DNA from: a virus
Strand: one strand, 5' to 3'
Virus record (IMG/VR): IMGVR_UViG_3300020200_000164
Coordinates: 1-25,135 of that record
DNA: 25,135 nt
The notes under the pieces are model-generated. The model did no database searches, was not told the origin of the DNA, and was given only the letters and a program-made list of their open reading frames with translations. Positions 18,143 through 24,785 of the stretch are shown here, piece after piece; position 1 is the first letter of the stretch; every line of letters starts with the position of its first letter. The position numbers were made by a program, and so were the translations under genes.

Positions 18143-18818
18143 TTGTTCTTGCTCCTACATTAGTAATCCATGAATAACCTGTTGATATTCCAACTTGTCT
18201 ACCGCCAGATTTTCCTTTTTGTAAATTTCTTTTATATAATACTGGATTCTTAAAATACTCTGCCACTCCACTTGTTCTTAAAAATGCCTGTGTAAAATAC
18301 CTGCTAAAAAATAAATCAACTGTTCTTTCAAATGAGCCTTGTACTTGTGCGCCACCTGGATTTAAAACCTCTACTGGAGATTTTGTAAATACAGTTTCTC
18401 CATTTTGCTCAAATGCTAAAACAGTAGATCTTTTTGGAGTAATAACTACTGGAATTCCTTCTTCCATAATTTTTGCCTTATTATAAAATGGAACAGACGA
18501 ACCTTGCTTTATACTATTAGATTGTCTAAAAGAAGAAGAGAACGATAGCCCAAGATTACTAACGGTATAATTAATATCAAATAATCTTGCATCTGGACTA
18601 CCCACTCTTGACCACTCATAAACGTGGTGAAGCATTTGAGGATTAGATCTTGCATTTGCATCTATAAATGCCTCTAGTATCTTCTTTGCTCCTTCGCCCA
18701 GATTTCCTAAAAATACTCTTTTGCCCTTTTTAATGCCGTCTAAAAATCCAAGAGAATACTGAACAACATTATTCATATCACTAATAAATTTAGATTGATT
18801 TAATTTAACGGATATCAT
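18135..18818 (-). CDS. Neck / head-tail connector protein (gp10-like position)
   Basis: 227 residues. The ATG overlaps the stop of the previous gene (ATGA), so translation is probably coupled; only a weak ribosome-binding site is visible. The N-terminal helix (FISDMNNVVQYSLGFLDGIKKGKRVFLGNLGEGAKKILEAFI) followed by basic and beta-rich parts resembles neck proteins of the HK97-gp10 or minor capsid completion type. The C-terminal 40 residues are basic and Gly/Ser-rich. Its place within the overlapping connector operon supports a structural role at the head-tail joint. The exact family is uncertain. Confidence 0.55.
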   Translation of the reverse strand: MISVKLNQSKFISDMNNVVQYSLGFLDGIKKGKRVFLGNLGEGAKKILEAFIDANARSNPQMLHHVYEWSRVGSPDARLFDINYTVSNLGLSFSSSFRQSNSIKQGSSVPFYNKAKIMEEGIPVVITPKRSTVLAFEQNGETVFTKSPVEVLNPGGAQVQGSFERTVDLFFSRYFTQAFLRTSGVAEYFKNPVLYKRNLQKGKSGGRQVGISTGYSWITNVGARTNG

Positions 18819-19267
18819 AGGTCTGATGCCTGATTCTCTGATCTACGAACAACAAGTTTATAATACTCTACCTCTCCAAATGGACCAACAATTGGTTCGT
18901 TGGATGCTATTTCAAAAATAGTAGATCGGCCAGAACGAGGTCCAGCAGTCTCTAAATATACGGGTGTTTCTGAATGTGTTCTTATGTTTGTAATCACTAC
19001 ATTGGTTATAGATTCTCTAGAATAGCTTGATCCAATTCTTACATCATTTTTTGTTCTACCCAGCAAATTTACATCAAGATTAATTTTTGGATTTGGCTTA
19101 ACCTCTTCCTGTCCAGAAGTACCGACTGGAGCAAAACTGCAGGTTATAACTCTATCCAAAACCCATTTCTTTTGAACATTTCCATAAGCTCCTTGCTCAA
19201 CAATGGGATAAAATACATCAGCTTTAAGCGGATATAAAAAATCTGTTTCTAAGCAAGAGTCTACCAT
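18815..19267 (-). CDS. Probable head closure / head-tail joining protein
   Basis: 150 residues, start ATG overlapping the upstream TAA (TAATG) with AGGAG in front. It appears to be a small beta-barrel protein: FLYPLKADVFYPIVEQGAYG, ITCSFAPVG, NVVITNIRTHSETPVYLE and YYKLVVRRSEN strands. Stopper (gp16-like) head-closure proteins of siphoviruses have this size and place, after the adaptor and before the neck and tail-terminator genes. They seal the portal channel after packaging. The assignment is by size, beta character and gene order. Confidence 0.5.
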   Translation of the reverse strand: MVDSCLETDFLYPLKADVFYPIVEQGAYGNVQKKWVLDRVITCSFAPVGTSGQEEVKPNPKINLDVNLLGRTKNDVRIGSSYSRESITNVVITNIRTHSETPVYLETAGPRSGRSTIFEIASNEPIVGPFGEVEYYKLVVRRSENQASDL

Positions 19268-20238
19268 TATAATACTCCTGGTTTGCCAATATTGGTTATA
19301 TACCTATCTAGAATTTTATCAACCAAAAGATTTCCTGTTCCCTCAAACAATCCCTTATCAAATTGAAGGCGGTATTGATCTGTAGAATAATTTGATACAT
19401 ATCTCTTATAGTAGTCAAGCTTTCCACACTTAATATCATTAATTAACATTGTTATAGCATCTTTAATATCAATTGGCACTACTCTATATCCTGTTTCAAG
19501 TAGAAATATATAATCCATACCCTCGCCAAAAACAACTCCAGGCTGAACGGTTAGCGTATTTCCGCTATCTTGTGTATCAAACATAAATATAGAATCAGAT
19601 GCTGCTAAAGCCATTCTTGGCGGCTTGCGTTCTGATCTATTCATAGAATCTACTGCTGCAACTGGATCTTTTGTAATTGCAGTTTTGTCTTTTGTAATTA
19701 AATAATTCCAACTGCCCAGTGCTGGACCATCTTCATCATCAACATCATAAACTAATTCTGCATTTTCGTATACTTTTAATATTTTATAAGGACGAACCCA
19801 TAAAGGAAGATAGTCTGTTCCTTGTCCGACTGTTTCTACATAACTTGTTTTATAATAAAATCCGCCAGGAACTTGAGAATCTATAATTGCCCTAGCAAGT
19901 AACTCATATTCTTTATATTCTTTAATTTCGCTTGCCGTAGTTCCAAGGGTGTTTGGATTAACATAAGGTCTTTCAATGTTTAAATTATCTTCAATTACCA
20001 AGTCACCCATTTCACTTTCTGGGTATTCGTAAATTTCTAGATGATAAAACCCATCATATTTTGAAAAATATTCTGGTAATTCAAATGTAAGAACTGATCC
20101 AGATGTGGAGGTTACTACCTCATCAACACGAGATATATCTCTATCAGAATCTCTAATTACTAATAAATAGTCAGTTGAAGCAGACTCAACATTATAAGAT
20201 ATCGATAATGGATATGGTGGAAGTCTCAGTATATTCAT
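19267..20238 (-). CDS. Head-tail adaptor-region structural protein
   Basis: 323 residues. The ATG overlaps the TGA of the previous gene (ATGA), and the end overlaps the next start (TAATG). The N-terminal 110 residues look beta-rich (YPLSISYNVESASTDYLLVI, GSVLTFELPEYF, GFYHLEIYEYPE) and could be a small Ig-like domain. The rest is mixed, with a helical stretch (ELLARAIIDSQVPGGFYYKT) and a C-terminal helix pair ending in DRYITNIGKPGVL. It lies where the portal adaptor gene is expected. It is longer than typical adaptors, suggesting an extra N-terminal domain. Function is inferred from context only. Confidence 0.5.
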   Translation of the reverse strand: MNILRLPPYPLSISYNVESASTDYLLVIRDSDRDISRVDEVVTSTSGSVLTFELPEYFSKYDGFYHLEIYEYPESEMGDLVIEDNLNIERPYVNPNTLGTTASEIKEYKEYELLARAIIDSQVPGGFYYKTSYVETVGQGTDYLPLWVRPYKILKVYENAELVYDVDDEDGPALGSWNYLITKDKTAITKDPVAAVDSMNRSERKPPRMALAASDSIFMFDTQDSGNTLTVQPGVVFGEGMDYIFLLETGYRVVPIDIKDAITMLINDIKCGKLDYYKRYVSNYSTDQYRLQFDKGLFEGTGNLLVDKILDRYITNIGKPGVL

Positions 20239-20585
20239 TTCTTATTTTTACCGTAAAATTTTGCTACTTCGTCAGGTGTCGCTATGCGTACATCTTTACG
20301 AAACAACCACTTTTCGGAATCCTCCTTAGATACTATGTTATAGCCTCTTTCAAGGTCCCCCACGCCATTCCAATGAAGATTTTTTTCTGAATAAAGAGCA
20401 ACTCTCTCTGCTGGCTGATCTTTTTTCTTCATTGCTTGTTCTGGTCTTGGAATAAAGGAAAAAATTACTTCTAATATTTCTACCTTTGTGCTTACTCCAA
20501 ACAAATCTATGTTATTTTTCTTTGCGTATGCTTTTAATTGTGGCACTGTTTTCTTTTTTAAATCTTCTACTAATTCTACTGACAT
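20235..20585 (-). CDS. Small head protein with Rho-N/SAP-like N-terminus
   Basis: 116 residues, ATG with a strong GGAGG and a TGATATAAT box. Residues about 7-45 (LKKKTVPQLKAYAKKNNIDLFGVSTKVEILEVI) have the pattern of SAP or Rho-N helix-loop-helix domains, which bind nucleic acid or act as small helical modules. Residues 60-116 form a second part, ERVALYSEKNLHWNGVGDLERGYNIVSKEDSEKW, then VRIATPDEVAKFYG, that I cannot assign. It follows the capsid gene, where decoration, head-tail or DNA-contacting proteins sit. The C-terminus is very basic. Confidence 0.55.
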   Translation of the reverse strand: MSVELVEDLKKKTVPQLKAYAKKNNIDLFGVSTKVEILEVIFSFIPRPEQAMKKKDQPAERVALYSEKNLHWNGVGDLERGYNIVSKEDSEKWLFRKDVRIATPDEVAKFYGKNKK

Positions 20586-20603
20586 TATTATTCCTCCACT
20601 GCT

Positions 20604-20612
20604 ATTATATCA
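20604..20612 (-). promoter_or_regulatory. TGATATAAT late-promoter-like box before the connector operon
   Basis: Exact TGATATAAT directly behind the capsid terminator hairpin. Counting 7 bases from the hexamer, the RNA would begin at GGAGG, 12 bases before the ATG, so the ribosome-binding site would be the first thing transcribed. No -35 consensus is seen. Confidence 0.6.
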
Positions 20613-20622
20613 GAATGTGAAT

Positions 20623-20652
20623 AAGGAGGGTAGTTTTTACGCTACCCTCCTT
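20623..20652 (-). terminator. Terminator-like hairpin behind the major capsid gene
   Basis: An 11-bp perfect stem (AAGGAGGGTAG / CTACCCTCCTT, arms 20623-20633 and 20642-20652) with an 8-base loop, 21 bases after the capsid stop. The trailing T-tract is short on the minus strand (CTTATTC). It separates the highly expressed capsid gene from the connector operon. Confidence 0.7.
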
Positions 20653-20673
20653 TTCGGTACTGCTATTTAGTTA

Positions 20674-21810
20674 TTACTCATCAGCTGCTGCATCTGCATA
20701 AGCAACTGCATCAAGCTCTTCCCATTGTAGACCAAAGCGGACGAATACTGTGTACTCAATTGTATCCTTCTTTGGCTTGTACTCACGGTTTACCGTGATA
20801 TCACGCTGGAAGCCCCAAACACGGTTTGAAGGGAATGTCAAGTCGACATAACCTGCTGGGTAGTAAGGTACTTCCATAACGTCAACACCGAGAACACGTG
20901 TTGTACGTGCTCCACCAAGTGTTTGACCAACACCATCAAGATAGTTTTGACGGTTAGCCTGTGTGCTGCCTGGAGTCATTCCAGCAATTGCTTCTGCTAC
21001 TGCGTCAGCAAGTGTACCGTTGTTTGTAACGATACCCTGGAATGCATCTGTACCTGCATAGAACTTAAGATTGCTCTTAATTGCACGATACTTACGTGGC
21101 ATTGCAAGGATAATATCCTGCATTACTGCTGGAGTCCAAGCATTATCAGCAACAGTCACTACTGATTCGTGAGCAGCGGTGCCAGTTGTAACCCTCTTAA
21201 CGAAACCTTGCATAATTGAAAGGAAATTGCCTGTTGAAGCATCACCATTGATAGCGAGATCTTCGATATCATTAGCAAATGCGTTTGTCATAAGACGAAC
21301 GAGATGATCTTCAAGAGCACCTCCTTCAATATTGTCTTCTAAAGACTCAGTAGAAACTTCCCAATCAAGACGAATCTTTTTGGTTGTTAGTTCTACCTTG
21401 GTAAATGTTGCGCCAGCATTTGTGTAAGTGTTATCAGCTTGAGCTGCTGCACGGATTACACGCTCACCTACGTTGACCTTTTCGATCTCCATAGTGTTTG
21501 CTCGCATTGTAACTCTACGACCATCTTTGGCGAGAACTGTTGCATCCCACACATAGTCGATGAAGCGGCGAGCCTGTTCTGGTGCTAAAATACCACCAGG
21601 TGTACCAGTTGGGCTTACTGCATTTGGTCCGCTTGTTACACCAAAGTTTGCTGTAGCAACGTTACCGAGTGAAGCCGCTGGAGAAAGATTACCTGAAGGA
21701 CCTGTTGTTGTTGCACTTCCAACGCCACCTGATGCAAATGCACCCTGTCCGTCGTGATTGTGTGCCTCAGTAGTTCCTGGGTAATTCTTTACGATTTCTT
21801 GTTCCGACAT
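20674..21810 (-). CDS. Major capsid protein (HK97 fold)
   Basis: 378 residues from the ATG at 21810. A GTG three codons earlier is part of the ribosome-binding sequence and is not taken as the start. The first 70 or so residues are Gly/Ser/Ala/Pro-rich and disordered-looking, resembling a delta domain that the protease next door could remove. The body has HK97-type features: GILAPEQARRFIDYVWDATV (N-arm), KKIRLDWEVSTESLEDNIEGG, a DHLVRLMTNAFANDIEDLAINGD spine helix, and a C-terminal end (DVMEVPYYPAGYVDLTFPSNRVWGF, then DTIEYTVFVRFGLQWEELDAVAY). It forms the icosahedral shell. Codons are strikingly optimised (CGT/CGC, AAG, TAC, TTC, AAC) compared with the AT-rich minor tail genes. A terminator follows. 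Confidence 0.92.
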   Translation of the reverse strand: MSEQEIVKNYPGTTEAHNHDGQGAFASGGVGSATTTGPSGNLSPAASLGNVATANFGVTSGPNAVSPTGTPGGILAPEQARRFIDYVWDATVLAKDGRRVTMRANTMEIEKVNVGERVIRAAAQADNTYTNAGATFTKVELTTKKIRLDWEVSTESLEDNIEGGALEDHLVRLMTNAFANDIEDLAINGDASTGNFLSIMQGFVKRVTTGTAAHESVVTVADNAWTPAVMQDIILAMPRKYRAIKSNLKFYAGTDAFQGIVTNNGTLADAVAEAIAGMTPGSTQANRQNYLDGVGQTLGGARTTRVLGVDVMEVPYYPAGYVDLTFPSNRVWGFQRDITVNREYKPKKDTIEYTVFVRFGLQWEELDAVAYADAAADE

Positions 21811-21815
21811 ATTGT

Positions 21816-21824
21816 TCACCTCCT
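21816..21824 (-). promoter_or_regulatory. Full-length ribosome-binding site of the capsid gene
   Basis: AGGAGGTGA is a nine-base complement to the usual 16S rRNA 3' end and lies 8 bases (from AGGAGG) before the ATG at 21810. Because the in-frame GTG (21819-21817) overlaps this element, it decides the start in favour of the ATG. Confidence 0.85.
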
Positions 21825-21836
21825 AGTGAATATACC

Positions 21837-22394
21837 TTAATTAAATAGGTCGGCTGTTTTGAGGAAACGTCCGCCCCATAGGGATTTTTGAGCTTTCATT
21901 TCTGGAAGCTCCTGCACGATCTCGCCTAGATCGCCAGATTTGCGGAAAGCAGTATCTTGCTCTACGGCATCTACTCGCTTTCCAAACTCATTAAAAGAAC
22001 CCTTTACTTGGCTTACCTCATTTGCTACAGACTTTACTTCACCTGTAACTGTTTCAAGGGACTTTGTTATTGCATCAACGTTAGCCTGAAGTGACTTAAC
22101 TGTTTCTGCTAGACTGCTCAAGGCATTAGTTAGAGAATCTTTAATATCAGCTACACCTTTAGCAATTTCTGCTGCTGTGCTTTCAACTGCATCTTCAGTC
22201 TTCTCTACGGTTTCTTCTGCAGAAGGAGCAACTTCTTCAGACTTAGCGATTGCTGGTTCTGCAACAGCCGCTTCAGTAATTGCTTCTGCCTCTGCTACAA
22301 CTTCTGTAGCCTCTGGAGCAACCTCAACATTTTCAACAACTGCATCTTCAGACTTTACTAAAGTCTCTTCAGCAGTATTTGTTTCTTCTGTCAT
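21837..22394 (-). CDS. Nested scaffold protein from an internal in-frame start
   Basis: 185 residues, identical to residues 250-434 of the protease-scaffold protein. The internal ATG (22394) is preceded by a perfect AGGAGG with 8-base spacing, the same geometry as the capsid and last-fibre genes. The product would start just after the protease domain, at MTEETNTAEETLVK. It would contain the acidic stretch, the coiled coil and the C-terminal peptide, but no catalytic residue. It would act as the internal core of the procapsid and be removed by the protease. Phage lambda has the same arrangement (Nu3 inside C). That this start is used is inference from the site. Confidence 0.65.
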   Translation of the reverse strand: MTEETNTAEETLVKSEDAVVENVEVAPEATEVVAEAEAITEAAVAEPAIAKSEEVAPSAEETVEKTEDAVESTAAEIAKGVADIKDSLTNALSSLAETVKSLQANVDAITKSLETVTGEVKSVANEVSQVKGSFNEFGKRVDAVEQDTAFRKSGDLGEIVQELPEMKAQKSLWGGRFLKTADLFN

Positions 22395-23141
22395 AGGATT
22401 TTCCTCCTTTGTAATCTTAATTGTCCTAATGCCTTTTGCACTATCAACTAAGAACTTTATTTTATCTGTATTATCTGAATCAGATTTTTCTACAAAGCCA
22501 ATGTTTTGCATAGGTTTTCCAGAATGTGGGCTTGATTCAGTTTCTGAAGATGATATTAAAACAATATCATTATCTTCATCCCAAAAAACATTCTCAATTT
22601 CTGCCTTTGCTAAAAATCCACCAAGTTGTCCTTTTTCAATTGAAATTACATTTGCAAATTGATTTGCTGGATTATCTACCAAAGACAGTTCATGAAGATC
22701 ATATTCTTTAATTACTCGTACCGCTTTTTCTAATTCTTCATTATAGGAATCATCAAACTTCTTTATATTCCCGCCAATTGAAAAACCAGTTAATGTACCA
22801 TCTAAAACTTTTTCCCATGTATCTTGTGCGCCTTTTGAAATATATGCAGAAACATATACTCCGCTATAAAACTTTTTTGTGCTTGGATCAAAATAACGAT
22901 CTTCTTTAAATGAAACTACCTTACCAACAGCAGTTGGCTGATGCATTTCACGCAGGTTTCCACGGAACTTCTTAAAAGCGGTTATACTTGCTTCAGTAGT
23001 AACGATATCGCTCTGCTTGTCAATGTTGTCAAGAGTGGCAAAACCAGATACGATTCTGCGCTCCTGATCGATCTTGCCGATAGGCATAGAAAAGCGAACA
23101 TTGTCGCCATCAGTAGTCCATTGTGCTTTATTTATATTCAT
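21837..23141 (-). CDS. Prohead protease (XkdF-like, S78-type) fused to a scaffold domain
   Basis: 434 residues. Residues 14-170 form an XkdF-like serine protease: SMPIGKIDQERRIVSGFA, catalytic-type His67 in REMHQP, Ser121 in TGFSIGG and the family end LHELSLVDNPAN (150-160). Such enzymes trim scaffold and capsid N-termini during head maturation. Residues about 250-320 are an acidic, Glu/Ala/Val-rich low-complexity stretch. Residues about 325-400 form a heptad-like coiled coil (IKDSLTNALSSLAETVKSLQ), as in scaffold proteins. The C-terminus ends in GGRFLKTADLFN, a possible capsid-contact peptide. A strong internal ribosome-binding site and ATG at residue 250 suggest that the scaffold is also made alone. 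The start ATG has no ribosome-binding site, but a TGATATAAT box ends 9 bases upstream. Confidence 0.88.
   Translation of the reverse strand: MNINKAQWTTDGDNVRFSMPIGKIDQERRIVSGFATLDNIDKQSDIVTTEASITAFKKFRGNLREMHQPTAVGKVVSFKEDRYFDPSTKKFYSGVYVSAYISKGAQDTWEKVLDGTLTGFSIGGNIKKFDDSYNEELEKAVRVIKEYDLHELSLVDNPANQFANVISIEKGQLGGFLAKAEIENVFWDEDNDIVLISSSETESSPHSGKPMQNIGFVEKSDSDNTDKIKFLVDSAKGIRTIKITKEENPMTEETNTAEETLVKSEDAVVENVEVAPEATEVVAEAEAITEAAVAEPAIAKSEEVAPSAEETVEKTEDAVESTAAEIAKGVADIKDSLTNALSSLAETVKSLQANVDAITKSLETVTGEVKSVANEVSQVKGSFNEFGKRVDAVEQDTAFRKSGDLGEIVQELPEMKAQKSLWGGRFLKTADLFN
22403..22408 (-). promoter_or_regulatory. Internal ribosome-binding site for the nested scaffold
   Basis: AGGAGG inside the protease-scaffold frame (codons for K-E-E), 8 bases before ATG 250. 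It falls exactly at the junction between the protease and scaffold parts, which makes chance unlikely, although KEE codons in this frame can give the hexamer by themselves. Confidence 0.65.
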
Positions 23142-23150
23142 GGCAGAATA

Positions 23151-23159
23151 ATTATATCA
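23151..23159 (-). promoter_or_regulatory. TGATATAAT box giving a near-leaderless protease mRNA
   Basis: Exact TGATATAAT in the 42-base gap between the portal and protease genes. Only 9 bases (TATTCTGCC) separate the hexamer from the ATG, so transcription would start within about 3 bases of the start codon. The only AAGGA nearby lies upstream of the box and would not be in the mRNA. Confidence 0.55.
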
Positions 23160-23183
23160 TTCCTTTATAATACCCTGTGGATA

Positions 23184-24785
23184 TTACTGTGTAGAACGAC
23201 CCTCTCCTTGTGGATTACGACCAGAAATTGTGGATAAAGAGTCTGAGTTATTATTTGTTCTTTCGGCATCTCTTTCTCTGTTACCCGCCAAGTTTGCCCT
23301 AGCATCTGTGGCTTGTCTTGGGGACATGACAAATGGGGCATCTCCATCTGAGCGCTGTGGAAGATCAAGCTTCTCACGTGCTTCATTCGGAGTCATAACC
23401 TGAGTTTTAACATAGCGTTCCAAAATCTGAGACTGTGCTATTTCGTCTGTAAGTGTCAGCTCATTAAACCTAAGTTCTAAAATATCAGTCTTTTCTTTAA
23501 TAATCTTATTTACGATCTTCTCAAGATATCTTTGTGCTGGACGAGAAACCTGTTCTTTAAATGTACGGTCCTGTGCCAAAGCAGCAGCGATAGCAGCAGA
23601 GTCTGCTCCACCTAACTTAGAAATAGGGACTTGATGAGCAATCAAAATATCATCACGATTTTGTTTACGATACTCCTTAAATGAGCCTTCTTGAATACCG
23701 TTTTCAATTGGCTCCATTTTAAATTCAACCTTATTATTTTCTGTATCTCCAGGAAGTGGGATGTAAAGTGTTCTGTGAGATTGAGACTTTAGTCCTGTCT
23801 GTAAAAATCTAAACATCTTGTCTTCTGCATCAGCAGATAACTTAGCACCTTTTACTGTAATTACATATCTTGGTACCGCCTTATTTTCAAAATAATCAAT
23901 GTTATATTGTGAGGCAAGTTGGTCTCCAATTAGAGATGGCATGGCAGCAAGAATATCTGGAATACCATAAAATGTATTTAGTGGAGAGTATTGCTTAAGA
24001 TGAATAATCTCATTTGGACGTGGATCATCTGTTACTGGATTTGGATTTTTACCGCCAAAGTTTCTAAAGTAAACAAGTTTCTGTCCAATAATTTGTAGAT
24101 ATCCATCACGCAAACGGCGTACACGCACTGTTGTAGCTGGTATATGACCGATATAGCCTATTTCTCCAGATACTGTACGTCCTACCTCAATGAAGCCATT
24201 TCCAGTGGCTTGTAGGTCTGTATAAACCTTTTCCATAATGGTTGTAAATGAATCATCATCATTGAGTGATTCCACCCAATCACGTAGTTCAATCTTTGCT
24301 CTTTCAATTCTATTTCTTGCACGATCAACTTTTCCTTGATCTTCTGTAAGTTCAAAACTAAGCATTGTACGATCTGTAATATCAAAACGGTATCCAAGAC
24401 CAACAACATTTTCTACCTTTGCATCAATAGCAGCATGATTAGCAAAGTTTGTATCATAGAAATTTGCTAGCTCATACATGTTGTATGGTGGTGTAATTAC
24501 ATCAAATAATCCATAACCATTTCTATATACCGTTCCAGGATTAATAGCCTTTGATCCTGAGTTTTGTCCGTATGGGGTTGCATTAGCTGCATCAAGATAT
24601 GCAGGATTTTCTGTCGCTACCGCTTTATTTAAATTCCGTGCTGCTCTACGTTTAAAATTATTGTCTATGCCAGAAAAATTCTTTAAATCATCCCATGATT
24701 TATTAAATGGATCATGCGATAAAAACGCATTATCTTTTTCTGGTTGTGTATTTAAACTTGCTTGTATATAATCAAAATCAGCCAT
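23184..24785 (-). CDS. Portal protein (PBSX-type)
   Basis: 533 residues from MADFDYIQAS. An in-frame ATG seven codons earlier has no ribosome-binding site, whereas AAAGGA lies 11 bases before the chosen ATG, which also overlaps the end of the upstream gene. The protein has the PBSX-family portal signature. There is an N-terminal wing with LANFYDTNFANHAAIDAKVENVVGLGY (106-132), ATGNGFIEVGR (193-203), the core NEIIHLKQYSPLNTFYGIPD (258-277) with the following SQYNIDYFENKAVP, and the stem/crown part with DDILIAHQVPISKLGGADS (378-396) and a long helix (KEQVSRPAQRYLEKIVNKII). The C-terminal 50 residues are polar and disordered. Twelve copies form the ring at the head vertex through which DNA is packaged and ejected. 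Confidence 0.93.
   Translation of the reverse strand: MADFDYIQASLNTQPEKDNAFLSHDPFNKSWDDLKNFSGIDNNFKRRAARNLNKAVATENPAYLDAANATPYGQNSGSKAINPGTVYRNGYGLFDVITPPYNMYELANFYDTNFANHAAIDAKVENVVGLGYRFDITDRTMLSFELTEDQGKVDRARNRIERAKIELRDWVESLNDDDSFTTIMEKVYTDLQATGNGFIEVGRTVSGEIGYIGHIPATTVRVRRLRDGYLQIIGQKLVYFRNFGGKNPNPVTDDPRPNEIIHLKQYSPLNTFYGIPDILAAMPSLIGDQLASQYNIDYFENKAVPRYVITVKGAKLSADAEDKMFRFLQTGLKSQSHRTLYIPLPGDTENNKVEFKMEPIENGIQEGSFKEYRKQNRDDILIAHQVPISKLGGADSAAIAAALAQDRTFKEQVSRPAQRYLEKIVNKIIKEKTDILELRFNELTLTDEIAQSQILERYVKTQVMTPNEAREKLDLPQRSDGDAPFVMSPRQATDARANLAGNRERDAERTNNNSDSLSTISGRNPQGEGRSTQ

Noticed and set aside
21808-21819. GTG at 21819 as the capsid start
   Set aside because: The GTG is formed by the ribosome-binding sequence AGGAGGTGA itself. 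The ATG at 21810 has ideal spacing.
22177-22662. 161-codon plus-strand open frame with Ser/Ala/Thr-rich sequence
   Set aside because: It is the reverse of the Glu/Ala-rich scaffold region, so the low-complexity sequence and lack of stops are a shadow effect.
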